Below are positions 9,609 through 18,444 of a DNA stretch of 64,000 nt, piece by piece. The DNA is from an uncultured SAR86 cluster bacterium (lineage in GTDB: Bacteria > Pseudomonadota > Gammaproteobacteria > Magnimaribacterales > Magnimaribacteraceae): assembly GCA_902630715.1 (NCBI GenBank), contig CACOVO010000004.1, positions 1-64,000 on the forward strand, written 5' to 3'. The notes below the pieces were generated by a model. That model was not told where the DNA came from, made no database searches, and saw only the letters and a list, made by a program, of their open reading frames with translations. The position numbers and the translations under genes were made by a program. The stretch's first letter is position 1; every line of letters starts with the position of its first letter.

Positions 9609-9636
9609 ATGTTGGGTCTTTGATCTAAAAAACAAG
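9609..9636 (-). promoter_or_regulatory. lon: Candidate sigma32-type promoter of lon
   Basis: On the minus strand CTTGTTT (9636-9630), a 13-base spacer and CCCAACAT (9616-9609) partly match the heat-shock consensus CTTGAAA / CCCCATNT. TATAAT overlaps the downstream part. lon is a classical heat-shock gene, which makes the match plausible, but the -10 has two mismatches. Confidence 0.35.
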
Positions 9637-9638
9637 TC

Positions 9639-10916
9639 TTAACCAGTTTTAGACTTCGAAGATTTTTGATATACCATTAATGGTTCTGTCTCGCCCCTTA
9701 CCACAGCAGAATCTACTACAACCTTGTTGAGTGATTCCTCCGAAGGCACCTCATACATAGTCTCCATTAAAATTTGTTCTAAAATTGATCTAAGTCCTCG
9801 AGCACCAGTTTTTCTCTCAATAGCTTTTTTTGCAATCTCTAACAAAGCATCATCTCTTATGTCTAGCTCTACCCCTTCCATTTCAAAAAGTTTGCAGAAC
9901 TGCTTAGTCAAACTATTTTTGGGCTCTGTAAGAATTGTTATCAATGCTTCTTCATCGAGTTGTTCAAGAGTTGTAATTACTGGGAGTCTTCCAACAAATT
10001 CAGGTATAAGACCAAATTTAATTAAATCCTCTGGCCTTACTTGGCTAATTAATTTGTCAGTCTCGTTCTCTGACTTTAAAGAGGTAACGTTTGCACCGAA
10101 ACCAATTCCAGTCTCTTCACATCTTTGTTGAATGACAGACTCTAGTCCTGAAAATGCACCCCCACAAATAAATAGTATATTCGAAGTATCTACCTGTAAA
10201 AACTCTTGTTGAGGATGCTTCCTCCCTCCCTGTGGAGGAACAGATGCAACAGTACCTTCAATAAGCTTTAATAAAGCTTGTTGTACACCTTCACCCGATA
10301 CATCTCTAGTTATGGAAGGATTGTCTGACTTCCTTGCAATTTTGTCGATTTCATCGATGTAGACAATTCCAAGTTGAGCTTTGTCGATATCGTAATCGCA
10401 TTTTTGAAGAAGTTTTTGAATTATGTTTTCAACGTCTTCGCCAACATATCCTGCCTCAGTTAAAGTTGTTGCATCAGCAATAGTGAAAGGAACATCGAGC
10501 AACCTAGCTAATGTTTGCGCTAGGAGTGTTTTTCCGGATCCAGTGGGGCCAAGTAAGAGTATATTGCTTTTCGTAAGTTCTACGTCATCCTTGTTATCTA
10601 GCTTTTTTCCGCCTTTGAGTCTTTTGTAGTGGTTATAGACAGCAACAGATAAATTCTTCTTCGCATCCTCCTGTCCGATTACATATTCATCTAAAGTGGC
10701 TTTGATTTCCTTTGGTACTGGGAATTCCTCACTTTCATCATCTCTGCTTTCAGAAATTTCCTCTTTAATAATATCATTGCAGAGGTCGATGCATTCGTTG
10801 CATATGTATACTGAGGGTCCAGCTATGAGCTTTCTAACTTCATTTTGATTTTTGCCACAAAATGAGCAATATAAAAGCTTATCATCACTATTGTCGCCAT
10901 TGTCTTTGTCAGACAT
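9639..10916 (-). CDS. clpX: ClpXP protease ATP-binding subunit ClpX
   Basis: ClpX is an AAA+ unfoldase that recognises tagged or regulatory substrates and feeds them to ClpP. It has 425 aa, the normal length. The N-terminal zinc-binding domain uses Cys17, Cys20, Cys39 and Cys42 (CSFC...CNEC). Walker A is GPTGSGKT at 123-130, Walker [11 protein letters not shown], and sensor and box regions continue to [10 protein letters not shown] near the C-terminus. A ClpP-docking IGF-like loop region is present (TGIGFGA). AGGAG lies just before the ATG. The gene follows clpP by 11 bases on the same strand, forming the standard clpP-clpX operon, with lon downstream. Confidence 0.98.
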   Translation of the reverse strand: MSDKDNGDNSDDKLLYCSFCGKNQNEVRKLIAGPSVYICNECIDLCNDIIKEEISESRDDESEEFPVPKEIKATLDEYVIGQEDAKKNLSVAVYNHYKRLKGGKKLDNKDDVELTKSNILLLGPTGSGKTLLAQTLARLLDVPFTIADATTLTEAGYVGEDVENIIQKLLQKCDYDIDKAQLGIVYIDEIDKIARKSDNPSITRDVSGEGVQQALLKLIEGTVASVPPQGGRKHPQQEFLQVDTSNILFICGGAFSGLESVIQQRCEETGIGFGANVTSLKSENETDKLISQVRPEDLIKFGLIPEFVGRLPVITTLEQLDEEALITILTEPKNSLTKQFCKLFEMEGVELDIRDDALLEIAKKAIERKTGARGLRSILEQILMETMYEVPSEESLNKVVVDSAVVRGETEPLMVYQKSSKSKTG

Positions 10917-10927
10917 ATTAACTCCTT

Positions 10928-11548
10928 TTACTTTTTGATCGAACGGCTATCGACTACCGCATCAATTAAACCATATTTTACTGCCTCATCGGGAGACATA
11001 AAATTATCTCTGTCACTATCTTTAACAATTTTGTCAACCTTTTGACCAGAATGATTGGCAAGTATTTCGTTCAGCTTTTTCTTTATAGAAAGAATTTCCT
11101 TAGTATGGATTTCTATATCGCTAGCTTGGCCTTGAAATCCTCCAAGAACCTGATGGATCATAACTCTCGAATTAGGTAAAGCTTGTCTCTTACCTTTCGC
11201 ACCTCCGCACAGAAGAACTGCGCCCATACTTGCAGCTTGTCCTATACACAATGTAGAAACATCAGGCTTTATGAATTGCATCGTGTCGTAAATGGACAAC
11301 CCAGCAGTAACGGAACCCCCTGGTGAATTTATGTATAGATGAATATCTTTATCTGGATTCTCAGCTTCTAAATAAAGCATTTGAGCAACGATCAAGTTAG
11401 CTCCATAATCTTCAACAGGTCCTGTTAAGAAAATGACTCTCTCTTTCAAGAGTCTGGAATAAATATCGTAAGCCCTCTCTCCTCTAGGTGTTTGTTCCAC
11501 CACCATGGGAACTAATTGATTTGCGGGGTTGAAGTTCTCTTCTGTCAT
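10928..11548 (-). CDS. clpP: ATP-dependent Clp protease proteolytic subunit ClpP
   Basis: ClpP is the barrel-shaped serine peptidase that pairs with ClpX. It has 206 aa including a short propeptide-like N-terminus. The catalytic triad is visible: Ser107 in GQAASMGA, His132 in RVMIHQ and Asp181 in DSDRDNFMS, matching the E. coli positions after allowing for the propeptide. AAGGAC upstream of the ATG is the ribosome-binding site. It lies 41 bases downstream of tig and 11 bases upstream of clpX, so all three may share transcripts. Confidence 0.98.
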   Translation of the reverse strand: MTEENFNPANQLVPMVVEQTPRGERAYDIYSRLLKERVIFLTGPVEDYGANLIVAQMLYLEAENPDKDIHLYINSPGGSVTAGLSIYDTMQFIKPDVSTLCIGQAASMGAVLLCGGAKGKRQALPNSRVMIHQVLGGFQGQASDIEIHTKEILSIKKKLNEILANHSGQKVDKIVKDSDRDNFMSPDEAVKYGLIDAVVDSRSIKK

Positions 11549-11589
11549 TTTTAGTCCTTAATTATAAGATGGGGCTGAAAATTTAATTT

Positions 11590-12897
11590 TCAACCATAAG
11601 TTCCTGAAACGCAATCTTCGTAAGTGATAGACTCATCCTTTGCTTTCGCTTCCTCTTTCAAAGCATCTATTACTTGCTCCTCGAGTGAAATAGATTCGAT
11701 ATTTCTAAGTTGCTCGTCATCTGAATAAAAGTAATTAATAACTTGTTCCGGATCTTTATAATTTTTTGCTCTTTCTTCAATAATTTCTCTAACCTTTTCC
11801 GGATCAGGTTTTAGCTCCTTATCTTCTATGACTTTGTTCAAAAGTACACCGACTTTGACTCTTTTTGTTGCTTCTTCAATAAAGGTCTCTTTAGGAAAAA
11901 GGTCTTCTTTGATATCTTTTGGATCCATTCCCATTCTCCTGGCGGTGTCATGCATCATATTTGTAACTTCAGTATCTATCATCGCAGAGGGTACCTCAAA
12001 ATGATTCGATTCTAAAAGTGCATCGAATAAGCTTTGCTTTGTCTTGCCATTAATGATGTTCACTAAATCATCCTCAAGTTTTGATTTTATCTCCTTCTTA
12101 AAAGTTTCATAATCATTAGTTTCAATTCCTGTACTTTTGAAAAATTCTTCATCAAGATCTGGATATTCTGGTGACAATACTTCATTCACTTTTATTTCAA
12201 AGCATACAGGTTTTCCTGCTAATTCAGACTTACCGTAATCATCTGGAAATTTTAGTTCCAAAGTTTTCTGATCATCTTTTTGCAAACCCAATAAGCCATC
12301 TTCAAATCCTTCGATCATTGATTTAGATCCTATCTCGACTTGGAAATCATCAGCTGTACCACCTTCGAATTCCTCACCATCAATTTTTCCTACAAAATTT
12401 ATTTTAAGTTGGTCACCATCCTCAGAAGGTTGGTCAGAAGATTTCCACTTACTGAGTCTTTTCTGAAGATTAGAAATTGTTTTCTCTAAATCATTATCTG
12501 TGATTTCACATAAATAGTTTATGTAGTTAATCTTATTTATTTTAGTAATACTAATCTCCGGATAAACTTCAAAGGTTGCTTTGAATTTAGCATCTTTACC
12601 TTCTTCAATTTTTTCAGGAATTAAATTAGGTCTACTCACGATCTTAAGCTGTTTTTCTTGTGCAAGTTTAGTGAAAGTTTTGCTTGCCAAGTCCCAAAGA
12701 ACGTCTTGTCGTATTTCAGGACCATAGATACTTGTCACAACATCTATGGGAGCTTTGCCTTTCCTAAAACCTTTAAGTTTTGATGCTTTTTGAGCTGCTT
12801 TAAGTTTCACGAGAACTTGCGCCTCTATATCTTTACTTGGAACAGATATATCAATAGTTTGGTTTATGTCTTGCTTTGATTTAAAAGAGAATTTCAT
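11590..12897 (-). CDS. tig: Trigger factor (ribosome-associated chaperone)
   Basis: Trigger factor binds the ribosome exit tunnel and folds nascent chains. It has 435 aa, the normal length. The ribosome-binding signature GFRKGKAP is at about 44-51. The FKBP-type isomerase domain is at about 160-245 (NFVGKIDGEEFEGGTADDFQVEIGSKSMIEGFEDGLLGL region). The C-terminal chaperone arms follow. The ATG is only 11 bases behind the CCA end of tRNA-His, with AAGGAT between them as ribosome-binding site. tig is therefore probably co-transcribed with the tRNA and released by tRNA 3' processing. clpP and clpX follow on the same strand. Confidence 0.97.
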   Translation of the reverse strand: MKFSFKSKQDINQTIDISVPSKDIEAQVLVKLKAAQKASKLKGFRKGKAPIDVVTSIYGPEIRQDVLWDLASKTFTKLAQEKQLKIVSRPNLIPEKIEEGKDAKFKATFEVYPEISITKINKINYINYLCEITDNDLEKTISNLQKRLSKWKSSDQPSEDGDQLKINFVGKIDGEEFEGGTADDFQVEIGSKSMIEGFEDGLLGLQKDDQKTLELKFPDDYGKSELAGKPVCFEIKVNEVLSPEYPDLDEEFFKSTGIETNDYETFKKEIKSKLEDDLVNIINGKTKQSLFDALLESNHFEVPSAMIDTEVTNMMHDTARRMGMDPKDIKEDLFPKETFIEEATKRVKVGVLLNKVIEDKELKPDPEKVREIIEERAKNYKDPEQVINYFYSDDEQLRNIESISLEEQVIDALKEEAKAKDESITYEDCVSGTYG

Positions 12898-12908
12898 ATT
12901 TTATCCTT

Positions 12909-12985
12909 TGGGGTGGGCGATGGGGCTCGAACCCACGACCACTGGAATCACAATCCAGGGCTCTACCAACTGAGCTACGCCCACC
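12909..12985 (-). tRNA. tRNA-His (GTG anticodon)
   Basis: The reverse strand folds into a full cloverleaf: acceptor GTGGGCG/CGCCCAC, D arm GCTC..GAGC, anticodon loop TTGTGAT with GTG, T arm with TTCGAGC. It has the tRNA-His hallmark extra G at position -1 opposite C73, and CCA is encoded. tig begins 11 bases downstream. Confidence 0.96.
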
Positions 12986-13030
12986 AAAAAATTGCTATCT
13001 TAGCATCTATTAAATGACGAAGATGATTTT

Positions 13031-13300
13031 TTAATATATTACGAAGTCAGTTATTGATTCGTCATGACTTGCATCTTGAACCAAAACATCGTCAACATGG
13101 GAAAAGTTTGGACCATCCCAGCAGAGTGATATGAAAGCATTAACAGATTCTTCATCGCCCTGTACAAAAATTTCTATTGAACCATCTGAGGCTTTCCTAG
13201 CCCAGCCGGTTAAATTTAGTTTATTGCTCTGTTCTTTGGCCCAAGATCTAAAACCTGATCCTTGAACTTCGCCATAAACTGAAATGTGTGAACCGATCAT
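13031..13300 (-). CDS. Acylphosphatase-family protein with altered active site
   Basis: This small alpha/beta sandwich protein (89 aa) would hydrolyse acyl phosphates. The family signature is recognisable as GEVQGSGFR, with the phosphate-binding Arg at 18, followed by LTGWARKASDGSIEIFVQG. In normal enzymes the second catalytic residue is Asn in GWVRN/GYAKN; here the aligned residue is Lys36. The loop Gly-Val-Gly is also Gly-Ser-Gly. The fold is clear but activity is doubtful. It stands alone between tRNA-His and a lipoprotein gene on the same strand. Confidence 0.85.
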   Translation of the reverse strand: MIGSHISVYGEVQGSGFRSWAKEQSNKLNLTGWARKASDGSIEIFVQGDEESVNAFISLCWDGPNFSHVDDVLVQDASHDESITDFVIY

Positions 13301-13363
13301 TTGGGAATAAAAATATTATTTCATTTTATATATTGAGATTCTTGCGATCAAGGGCACAAAAAA

Positions 13364-14197
13364 TTAAAAATTCGGGGCATAATCAAGGTTATTTTGTGAG
13401 TATAGCATCCATGAATTGAAAATATCTGGCTCTTCTTGACAAATGCCAATCTTATTGAATTCTTCGAAAACTTTCTGAAAATTGTTTGTAAAGTTTTCGT
13501 TTTGAATTTCCATCGCTTCTTGCGAAAGAGCCCACTCTCCCCATACAAAATTTGCCTGAACATCGGAGTGTGACGCCTCATTTGAGCGCCTATCGAAATA
13601 AACCCCATAATGGTATCCAGTTCCTTCGAGTTCAGAAGAAAGAATTGTTTCTGAGTGTAATTTGAGGAAATTTTCTATATCTTTTTTTTCTGCTCCGTCT
13701 CTGTAAGAGCAAGTCCAATATTGACTGTAGAAATACCCAGACTGATTTGGTTCACCAAATGTAGAAGAGGCTACAGGTATTAAGATGTCCCAAGCATTCC
13801 TGCCCTCACCGTCGCAAAGCATTACATTTTGATAGGTCTCCGACCAGGATATGACTTCTTCATTTTCTGACCAATTTTCCCAAGCTAAATCTGCAGAAGT
13901 CTTTGATTGCCATTCGAGTTCCCACCACATGCTTGGTCCAAAAGCATTCACTTCTTCAAGTGGGTCATATAAATAAGAACCTCTCAATTCTTTTGCAATG
14001 GGTAGATTTCTCCATGCGTCCATCATATTGGACAAATTTGCTTTACTGAACTCATTTCCCTTTACACAGGAAACAAATTCAACGTAGAAAGGTCCTCTTT
14101 CATGATCTTGATCTGAATATATTTCTTTCTCTTCAGCACATGAGACAATCAATCCGAATATCAAAAACGAAAGGCATATTTTATATATTTTTTGCAT
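13364..14197 (-). CDS. Unrecognised lipoprotein with two internal repeats
   Basis: I do not recognise this 277-aa protein. The start MQKIYKICLSFLIFGLIVSCAEE is a lipoprotein signal with lipobox IVSC, so it should be membrane-anchored in the periplasm or outer membrane. The mature part appears to be two related halves of about 100 residues. Each begins with a strand ending in Cys (VEFVSC, SQYWTC), then a helix, then an aromatic strand (MWWELEW, FVWGEW), then a helix ending near another Cys (VMLCDG, IGICQEE). The truncated protein at 63735 looks like a single unit of the same kind. GAGG lies nine bases upstream of the ATG. The gene follows tRNA-Arg by 62 bases. Confidence 0.85.
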   Translation of the reverse strand: MQKIYKICLSFLIFGLIVSCAEEKEIYSDQDHERGPFYVEFVSCVKGNEFSKANLSNMMDAWRNLPIAKELRGSYLYDPLEEVNAFGPSMWWELEWQSKTSADLAWENWSENEEVISWSETYQNVMLCDGEGRNAWDILIPVASSTFGEPNQSGYFYSQYWTCSYRDGAEKKDIENFLKLHSETILSSELEGTGYHYGVYFDRRSNEASHSDVQANFVWGEWALSQEAMEIQNENFTNNFQKVFEEFNKIGICQEEPDIFNSWMLYSQNNLDYAPNF

Positions 14198-14259
14198 ATT
14201 ATTTCCTCTTCATTAATCTGAGCTTAAACCAATATGAATTTTATTTCACCAAGGATTTA

Positions 14260-14337
14260 TGGCCTCCTCGGCAGGACTCGAACCTGCGACCCACTGCTTA
14301 GAAGGCAGTTGCTCTAATCCAACTGAGCTACGAGGAG
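14260..14337 (-). tRNA. tRNA-Arg (TCT anticodon)
   Basis: The reverse strand folds as a cloverleaf with acceptor CTCCTCG/CGAGGAG, discriminator G, encoded CCA, anticodon loop CTTCTAA (TCT) and T loop TTCGAGT. It decodes AGA/AGG, common Arg codons in AT-rich genomes. Confidence 0.95.
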
Positions 14338-14386
14338 ACAGGCAAATTATATATTAAGCCCGATAATATATTATTTTTTTTTAAAG

Positions 14387-15655
14387 CTACCTTGAGGCAA
14401 GAAAAGGGGTTCTGTCGATAACAGAATCTTTATTGAGAATTTCATCAGCCAGTAAATTCGCTGACCCCATTGCGAGAGTCCATCCGAGATGACCCTGTCC
14501 ACAATTTAGAAACAAACCATTAATTTTAGTTTTTCCAATAAAAGGCAAGCCATCAGCGCTCATTGGCCTAAAACCACACCATATTTTTCCTTCATTTTTA
14601 TTGATTTTGGAGTAAAGATTGGGGTAAATATTATGAAGCATATTATTCAAGTACTCTATTCGTTTTGGATGAATTTCGTTGTTAAATCCTACAAATTCTG
14701 CTGAGCCAGCTATCCTTATTCTATTATTAAAAGGAGTGATTGCAGTATGTATACTCTCGTCTACTATTGCATAATTAGGTTTGTCATTAAGACCTGCTGT
14801 TTCATATGTCAGTGAATAGCCTTTTACAGGCCTAACAGGTAAATTGATCCTGATCTTTTTTAACAGATCTCTAGACCAGACTCCTGCACAGACTACAACT
14901 CTATTTGTTTGCAGTATTGCTCGATCAGTGACGATACAATTTACTTTTCCTTTGTTTATTAAAATTTTATTGATATTGGTATTTGTTAAAATACGACCTC
15001 CATTATTTCTTATTAAATCTTCTAAGCTCTTACAGAACTTGTATGCATCCCCTACTTCATCATTGGGGAAATACATACCTCCCGACAATTCGTCCTTTAT
15101 TTCATTTAATTGAGGCTCTAGAGCCGAAATTTGCTCCCTATCTAATATTTCCATAGATTTTGAATTTTCGAATATTCTTTTTTGCAGGGAAATGGCTTGT
15201 TCGAATTTTTTTTGATTTCTATAAATTTTTACCGTCCCTTGTGTTGATTCATCATAAGACAGACGAAACTTCTTTCTTAAATTCTGTGTTTTTTCTTTGC
15301 TGTAAAGGCCTAATTGATATAAGTTTCTAGTTATAGAATCAAATCTTGAAGGAGTAGAATTTCTTAAAAATTTTAATCCCCAAAAAAAATGCGATGGTAA
15401 AGTTAATGCGCTAACGGACATAGGAGAGTCTTTTTTTCCAAAGCCAGATAAAATTTGGAAAATATCAGAAGGCGAATTCCAAGGCATCGACTGTGAAGGA
15501 GTCAACATCCCCGCATTCGCAAAACTTGCTGAAGAAGCTACATCAGAGTCTCTTTCGAGAATCAAAACTTCTTCTCCTCTTGACATCAGCACATAAGCAG
15601 AAGCAAGTCCTTGAAGACCTCCACCAATAATTACTATTTGATCTTTTTTTGCCAT
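14387..15655 (-). CDS. FAD-dependent amino-acid oxidoreductase (DadA-like D-amino acid dehydrogenase)
   Basis: The 422-aa protein belongs to the DAO superfamily. The FAD dinucleotide-binding motif GGGLQGLASA is near residue 11, followed by VLILERDS. The middle has FANAGMLTPSQSMPWNSP, typical of DadA-like enzymes, and the C-terminus has the second FAD motif GFRPMSADGLPFIGKT ... NCGQGHLGWTLAMGSA. The likely reaction is oxidative deamination of D-amino acids (or related secondary amines such as proline), passing electrons to quinone. The ATG lies just 3 bases after the encoded CCA of tRNA-Pro, leaving no room for a ribosome-binding site if the tRNA is processed from the same transcript. No other in-frame start precedes the FAD motif. 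Confidence 0.9.
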   Translation of the reverse strand: MAKKDQIVIIGGGLQGLASAYVLMSRGEEVLILERDSDVASSASFANAGMLTPSQSMPWNSPSDIFQILSGFGKKDSPMSVSALTLPSHFFWGLKFLRNSTPSRFDSITRNLYQLGLYSKEKTQNLRKKFRLSYDESTQGTVKIYRNQKKFEQAISLQKRIFENSKSMEILDREQISALEPQLNEIKDELSGGMYFPNDEVGDAYKFCKSLEDLIRNNGGRILTNTNINKILINKGKVNCIVTDRAILQTNRVVVCAGVWSRDLLKKIRINLPVRPVKGYSLTYETAGLNDKPNYAIVDESIHTAITPFNNRIRIAGSAEFVGFNNEIHPKRIEYLNNMLHNIYPNLYSKINKNEGKIWCGFRPMSADGLPFIGKTKINGLFLNCGQGHLGWTLAMGSANLLADEILNKDSVIDRTPFLASR

Positions 15656-15658
15656 CAG

Positions 15659-15735
15659 TGGTCGGGGCAGCAGGATTTGAACCTGCGACCACCTGCTCCC
15701 AAAGCAGGTGCGCTACCAGGCTGCGCTATGCCCCG
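15659..15735 (-). tRNA. tRNA-Pro (TGG anticodon)
   Basis: The reverse strand gives acceptor CGGGGCA/TGCCCCG, discriminator A, encoded CCA, anticodon loop TTTGGGA (TGG) and T loop TTCAAAT. The acceptor starting with C1-G72 is normal for tRNA-Pro. Confidence 0.96.
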
Positions 15736-15745
15736 AAAGCCAGAG

Positions 15746-15774
15746 ATTATACATTCTTAATAATTTTGTGTATA
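15746..15774 (-). promoter_or_regulatory. tRNA-Pro promoter
   Basis: On the minus strand TATACA (15774-15769), a 17-base spacer and perfect TATAAT (15751-15746) lie ten bases ahead of the tRNA 5' end, so transcription would start within about 3 bases of the mature tRNA. The downstream dadA-like gene has no other promoter between. Confidence 0.7.
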
Positions 15775-15803
15775 AAAAAACCCAGCCGTGGCTGGGTTTT
15801 TTT
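15774..15803. terminator. Bidirectional terminator behind the second receptor gene
   Basis: CCCAGCC / GGCTGGG form a perfect 7-bp stem with a 2-base GT loop at 15781-15796 (effectively a tighter stem with a small loop). It is flanked by seven A on the left and seven T on the right. On the minus strand it lies 18 bases after the receptor stop and insulates the tRNA-Pro promoter. Confidence 0.85.
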
Positions 15804-15813
15804 ATTGCAAGTA

Positions 15814-18444
15814 TTACATACTCATCTTGAATCCAACGCTATACATTCTTCCTCTTGGATCATGATGCTTTGGATCATAACTCCAATTAGCTGCATCGTA
15901 AACTTGAGGTACTTCTTCATCAAATGCATTTTTCACTCCGAAAGTAAATTTCAAATCATCTGCTTGCATGAAATCAAAAGTATAAGTGTATTGAAGGTCA
16001 ACGGTAAAATGACTGTCAATATCCTGAGTGAAGCCTTGAGCTGCTGCAGACGCACTCACTGGTCTAGTTGTTTCGTAACTGGACACCCATCTACCGTAAG
16101 CGGCAGCTGTATGTTTTCCAGCATCTAGAGCAGCTGAAATAACCATCTTAGTTTCAGGCAGCGACCTTGCAAAATTATCGTGGTTAAATAACCCTACAAC
16201 ATCTGTATTAACTCCACCAACAGGGATTTCATATTGGAGCATATGAGTTGCATTTAAACCAAAAAGCATCTCACCAAGTGCAGTATCCATTCCATAAGAC
16301 ATTTCGACATCAAAACCATTTGTCTCAACAGATGCAGCATTGAAGTAACTAGTTGTAACACCAGTCAGAGTTCCGTCAATAGTTCTCTTAACTTTAGGAT
16401 CATTAGGAGTTCTCGCGACGATACCTTGAGCACTTTCAATAGTTATAACATCAGTATAGTCAACCATCCAATAATCCACTTTAGCTTCAAAGCTATCAAG
16501 TGGTCTCCAAATTAAACCGATGTTCATGTTGTCGGCCTCTTCAGCCTTGAGATTAGGGTTTCCGTCTTGAGCAATTCTTATAAATGCAGTTCCACCTTTG
16601 GCTGAACCATCCGCATTATAATCTTGAATACCTTGAAGACCCACTCCACTTGTTGTTAGTTGAGATAGAGAAGCCTCCCTGTAAGAGGTGCTAACAGACG
16701 CACGCAGAATAAGTTCATCACTAGCTTCGTATCTAAGGGATAGCTTAGGATCAATATTAGAATCATTCTCCATATCTTCATATCTGACAGCTCCTTTTAA
16801 CTCAAGGTTTTCAGATAAATCTGTAGAAGCTTCCATGAAAATAGCATTGGTTGTTCTTGAAGCACTAGATTCAGTCCCTCCTCCCAAAAAGATCATGTCA
16901 GCAGGTTTAGTCAGATTTCCTGCAGCATCAAATTCTACTATTGAATTTGCACTTCTACGTATATCATATTTTTCTCTCCTTGATTGAGCACCTACTGCTA
17001 AAGAAATGTCTCCAACTTCTCCAGCCATAACGAAATCGACTACGGAAAGAACAACATTAGTCCACGTTTCTTGGTCAGATCTCAACCAATCTCTCAATTC
17101 TTGAGAGTTTGCAAAAGGATCAAATAAGTTGAAAGTTTGGTCTCCAGTAGGCCCGCCTCTTCCATCTATTGCAGCTGCAAGTTTGCTTGTACCAGTATCG
17201 GGTTGTCTGCCGTAATTATCTTCCTCACTTCTTGTAATGGCGAAATCCCAATCAAACCCATTTTCCATTTGACCAGAAAGTCCAAAAGAAGCTCTATCCA
17301 TTTCAATTTCTCTCGGAGCGAAAGGTGATGGAAATGCTGAAGCTAGTGGTCTACCAATCCAAAGAACAGGAACACCGAAAGGGTTCCCACCTTTTCCTGG
17401 TGCAATGGCATTTGCGGGACTAAGGTATGAAAGAGCAGGATAGGAAGGTGATTGAGGATTATCATGTACCTCAGTATCAGACTTTAAGTAATCCAACTTA
17501 GCGGTAACTCCGTTAGTAAGATTAGTTTGCAAAGAAGCATAAAGTTGATCATGGTCTTCATCATTAACAATGTTAAATCGAGGACCATACTTAAATCCAC
17601 ATCGGAATCCACTAGCCTGAGGAATAACTATCCCTTTATTGGCCTCACAGCTTGGATCGCCGACATTTTGAAAGGCTGAATAGGTCCCAGCATATGGTCC
17701 TGAATCTACAGTTGAAGGTCCAAAAAGTAAGAAACTTGTACCTAAACCACTTACACCCAATGGGGCAAGTTCCAATTCGCTTTGCGATAAAGGAGTTCTG
17801 TTCAGTGCGCTATATGCAACAACAAAGTTAGTATCACCGCTTTCTACTCCCCATATGAAACTACCTCTTCTGTCTTTAGAACTTCCAAGGTCAGTTTCCT
17901 GTGAAGTAAGATCTACTTCAAATCCAGTGAAGTCTCTTCTGAAAATATAATTAACAACACCAGCAACGGCATCTGAACCATATACTGAAGCAGCTCCTTC
18001 CTTGAGAATTTCTACTCTATCAAGAGCAATTACTGGGATTGCTGATGTATTAACAAAAACACTGCCATCATTGGCTGTTGTGCCAGTTACAGTTTGTCTT
18101 CTTCCATCAAAAAGTACTAAAGTTGAAGAAAGACCTAAACCTCTTAAATTGACATTTGTTCTTCCTTGCATCGATCCCGAAGTAAAAGAGTCTGCATTAT
18201 TTTCAGAACCAGTATCAACAACCATATTTGCCGTAATGTCTGCAACATCAACAGCCCCTATTCCTTCTATCGTATCCCTATCATATAGCTCTACCGGAGA
18301 AGCGCCATCAGTTGGGCTTCCCTTAATGTAAGAACCTGTAACAACTACTTCCTCAACCTCTCTTGCAGAGATAGAGAATGCAAGTGAAATAAAAGGTATG
18401 ATAGCTAGACAAGCTAATAATTTTGATCTCATTTTTTTCCCCAT
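15814..18444 (-). CDS. TonB-dependent outer-membrane receptor (876 aa)
   Basis: This second receptor has signal peptide MGKKMRSKLLACLAIIPFISLAFSISA, the lead EEVVVTGSYIKG and a plug with VNLRGLGLSSTLVLFDGRR and ILKEGAASVYGSDAVAGVVN. A full barrel follows, with late motifs NLKAEEADNMNIGLIW, VKNAFDEEVPQ and the final strand YSVGFKMSM. It ends in Met rather than Phe. GGGGA lies seven bases upstream of the ATG. The gene is transcribed alone and ends at a strong terminator. It has a divergent promoter region with folD. The ligand is unknown. Confidence 0.95.
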   Translation of the reverse strand: MGKKMRSKLLACLAIIPFISLAFSISAREVEEVVVTGSYIKGSPTDGASPVELYDRDTIEGIGAVDVADITANMVVDTGSENNADSFTSGSMQGRTNVNLRGLGLSSTLVLFDGRRQTVTGTTANDGSVFVNTSAIPVIALDRVEILKEGAASVYGSDAVAGVVNYIFRRDFTGFEVDLTSQETDLGSSKDRRGSFIWGVESGDTNFVVAYSALNRTPLSQSELELAPLGVSGLGTSFLLFGPSTVDSGPYAGTYSAFQNVGDPSCEANKGIVIPQASGFRCGFKYGPRFNIVNDEDHDQLYASLQTNLTNGVTAKLDYLKSDTEVHDNPQSPSYPALSYLSPANAIAPGKGGNPFGVPVLWIGRPLASAFPSPFAPREIEMDRASFGLSGQMENGFDWDFAITRSEEDNYGRQPDTGTSKLAAAIDGRGGPTGDQTFNLFDPFANSQELRDWLRSDQETWTNVVLSVVDFVMAGEVGDISLAVGAQSRREKYDIRRSANSIVEFDAAGNLTKPADMIFLGGGTESSASRTTNAIFMEASTDLSENLELKGAVRYEDMENDSNIDPKLSLRYEASDELILRASVSTSYREASLSQLTTSGVGLQGIQDYNADGSAKGGTAFIRIAQDGNPNLKAEEADNMNIGLIWRPLDSFEAKVDYWMVDYTDVITIESAQGIVARTPNDPKVKRTIDGTLTGVTTSYFNAASVETNGFDVEMSYGMDTALGEMLFGLNATHMLQYEIPVGGVNTDVVGLFNHDNFARSLPETKMVISAALDAGKHTAAAYGRWVSSYETTRPVSASAAAQGFTQDIDSHFTVDLQYTYTFDFMQADDLKFTFGVKNAFDEEVPQVYDAANWSYDPKHHDPRGRMYSVGFKMSM

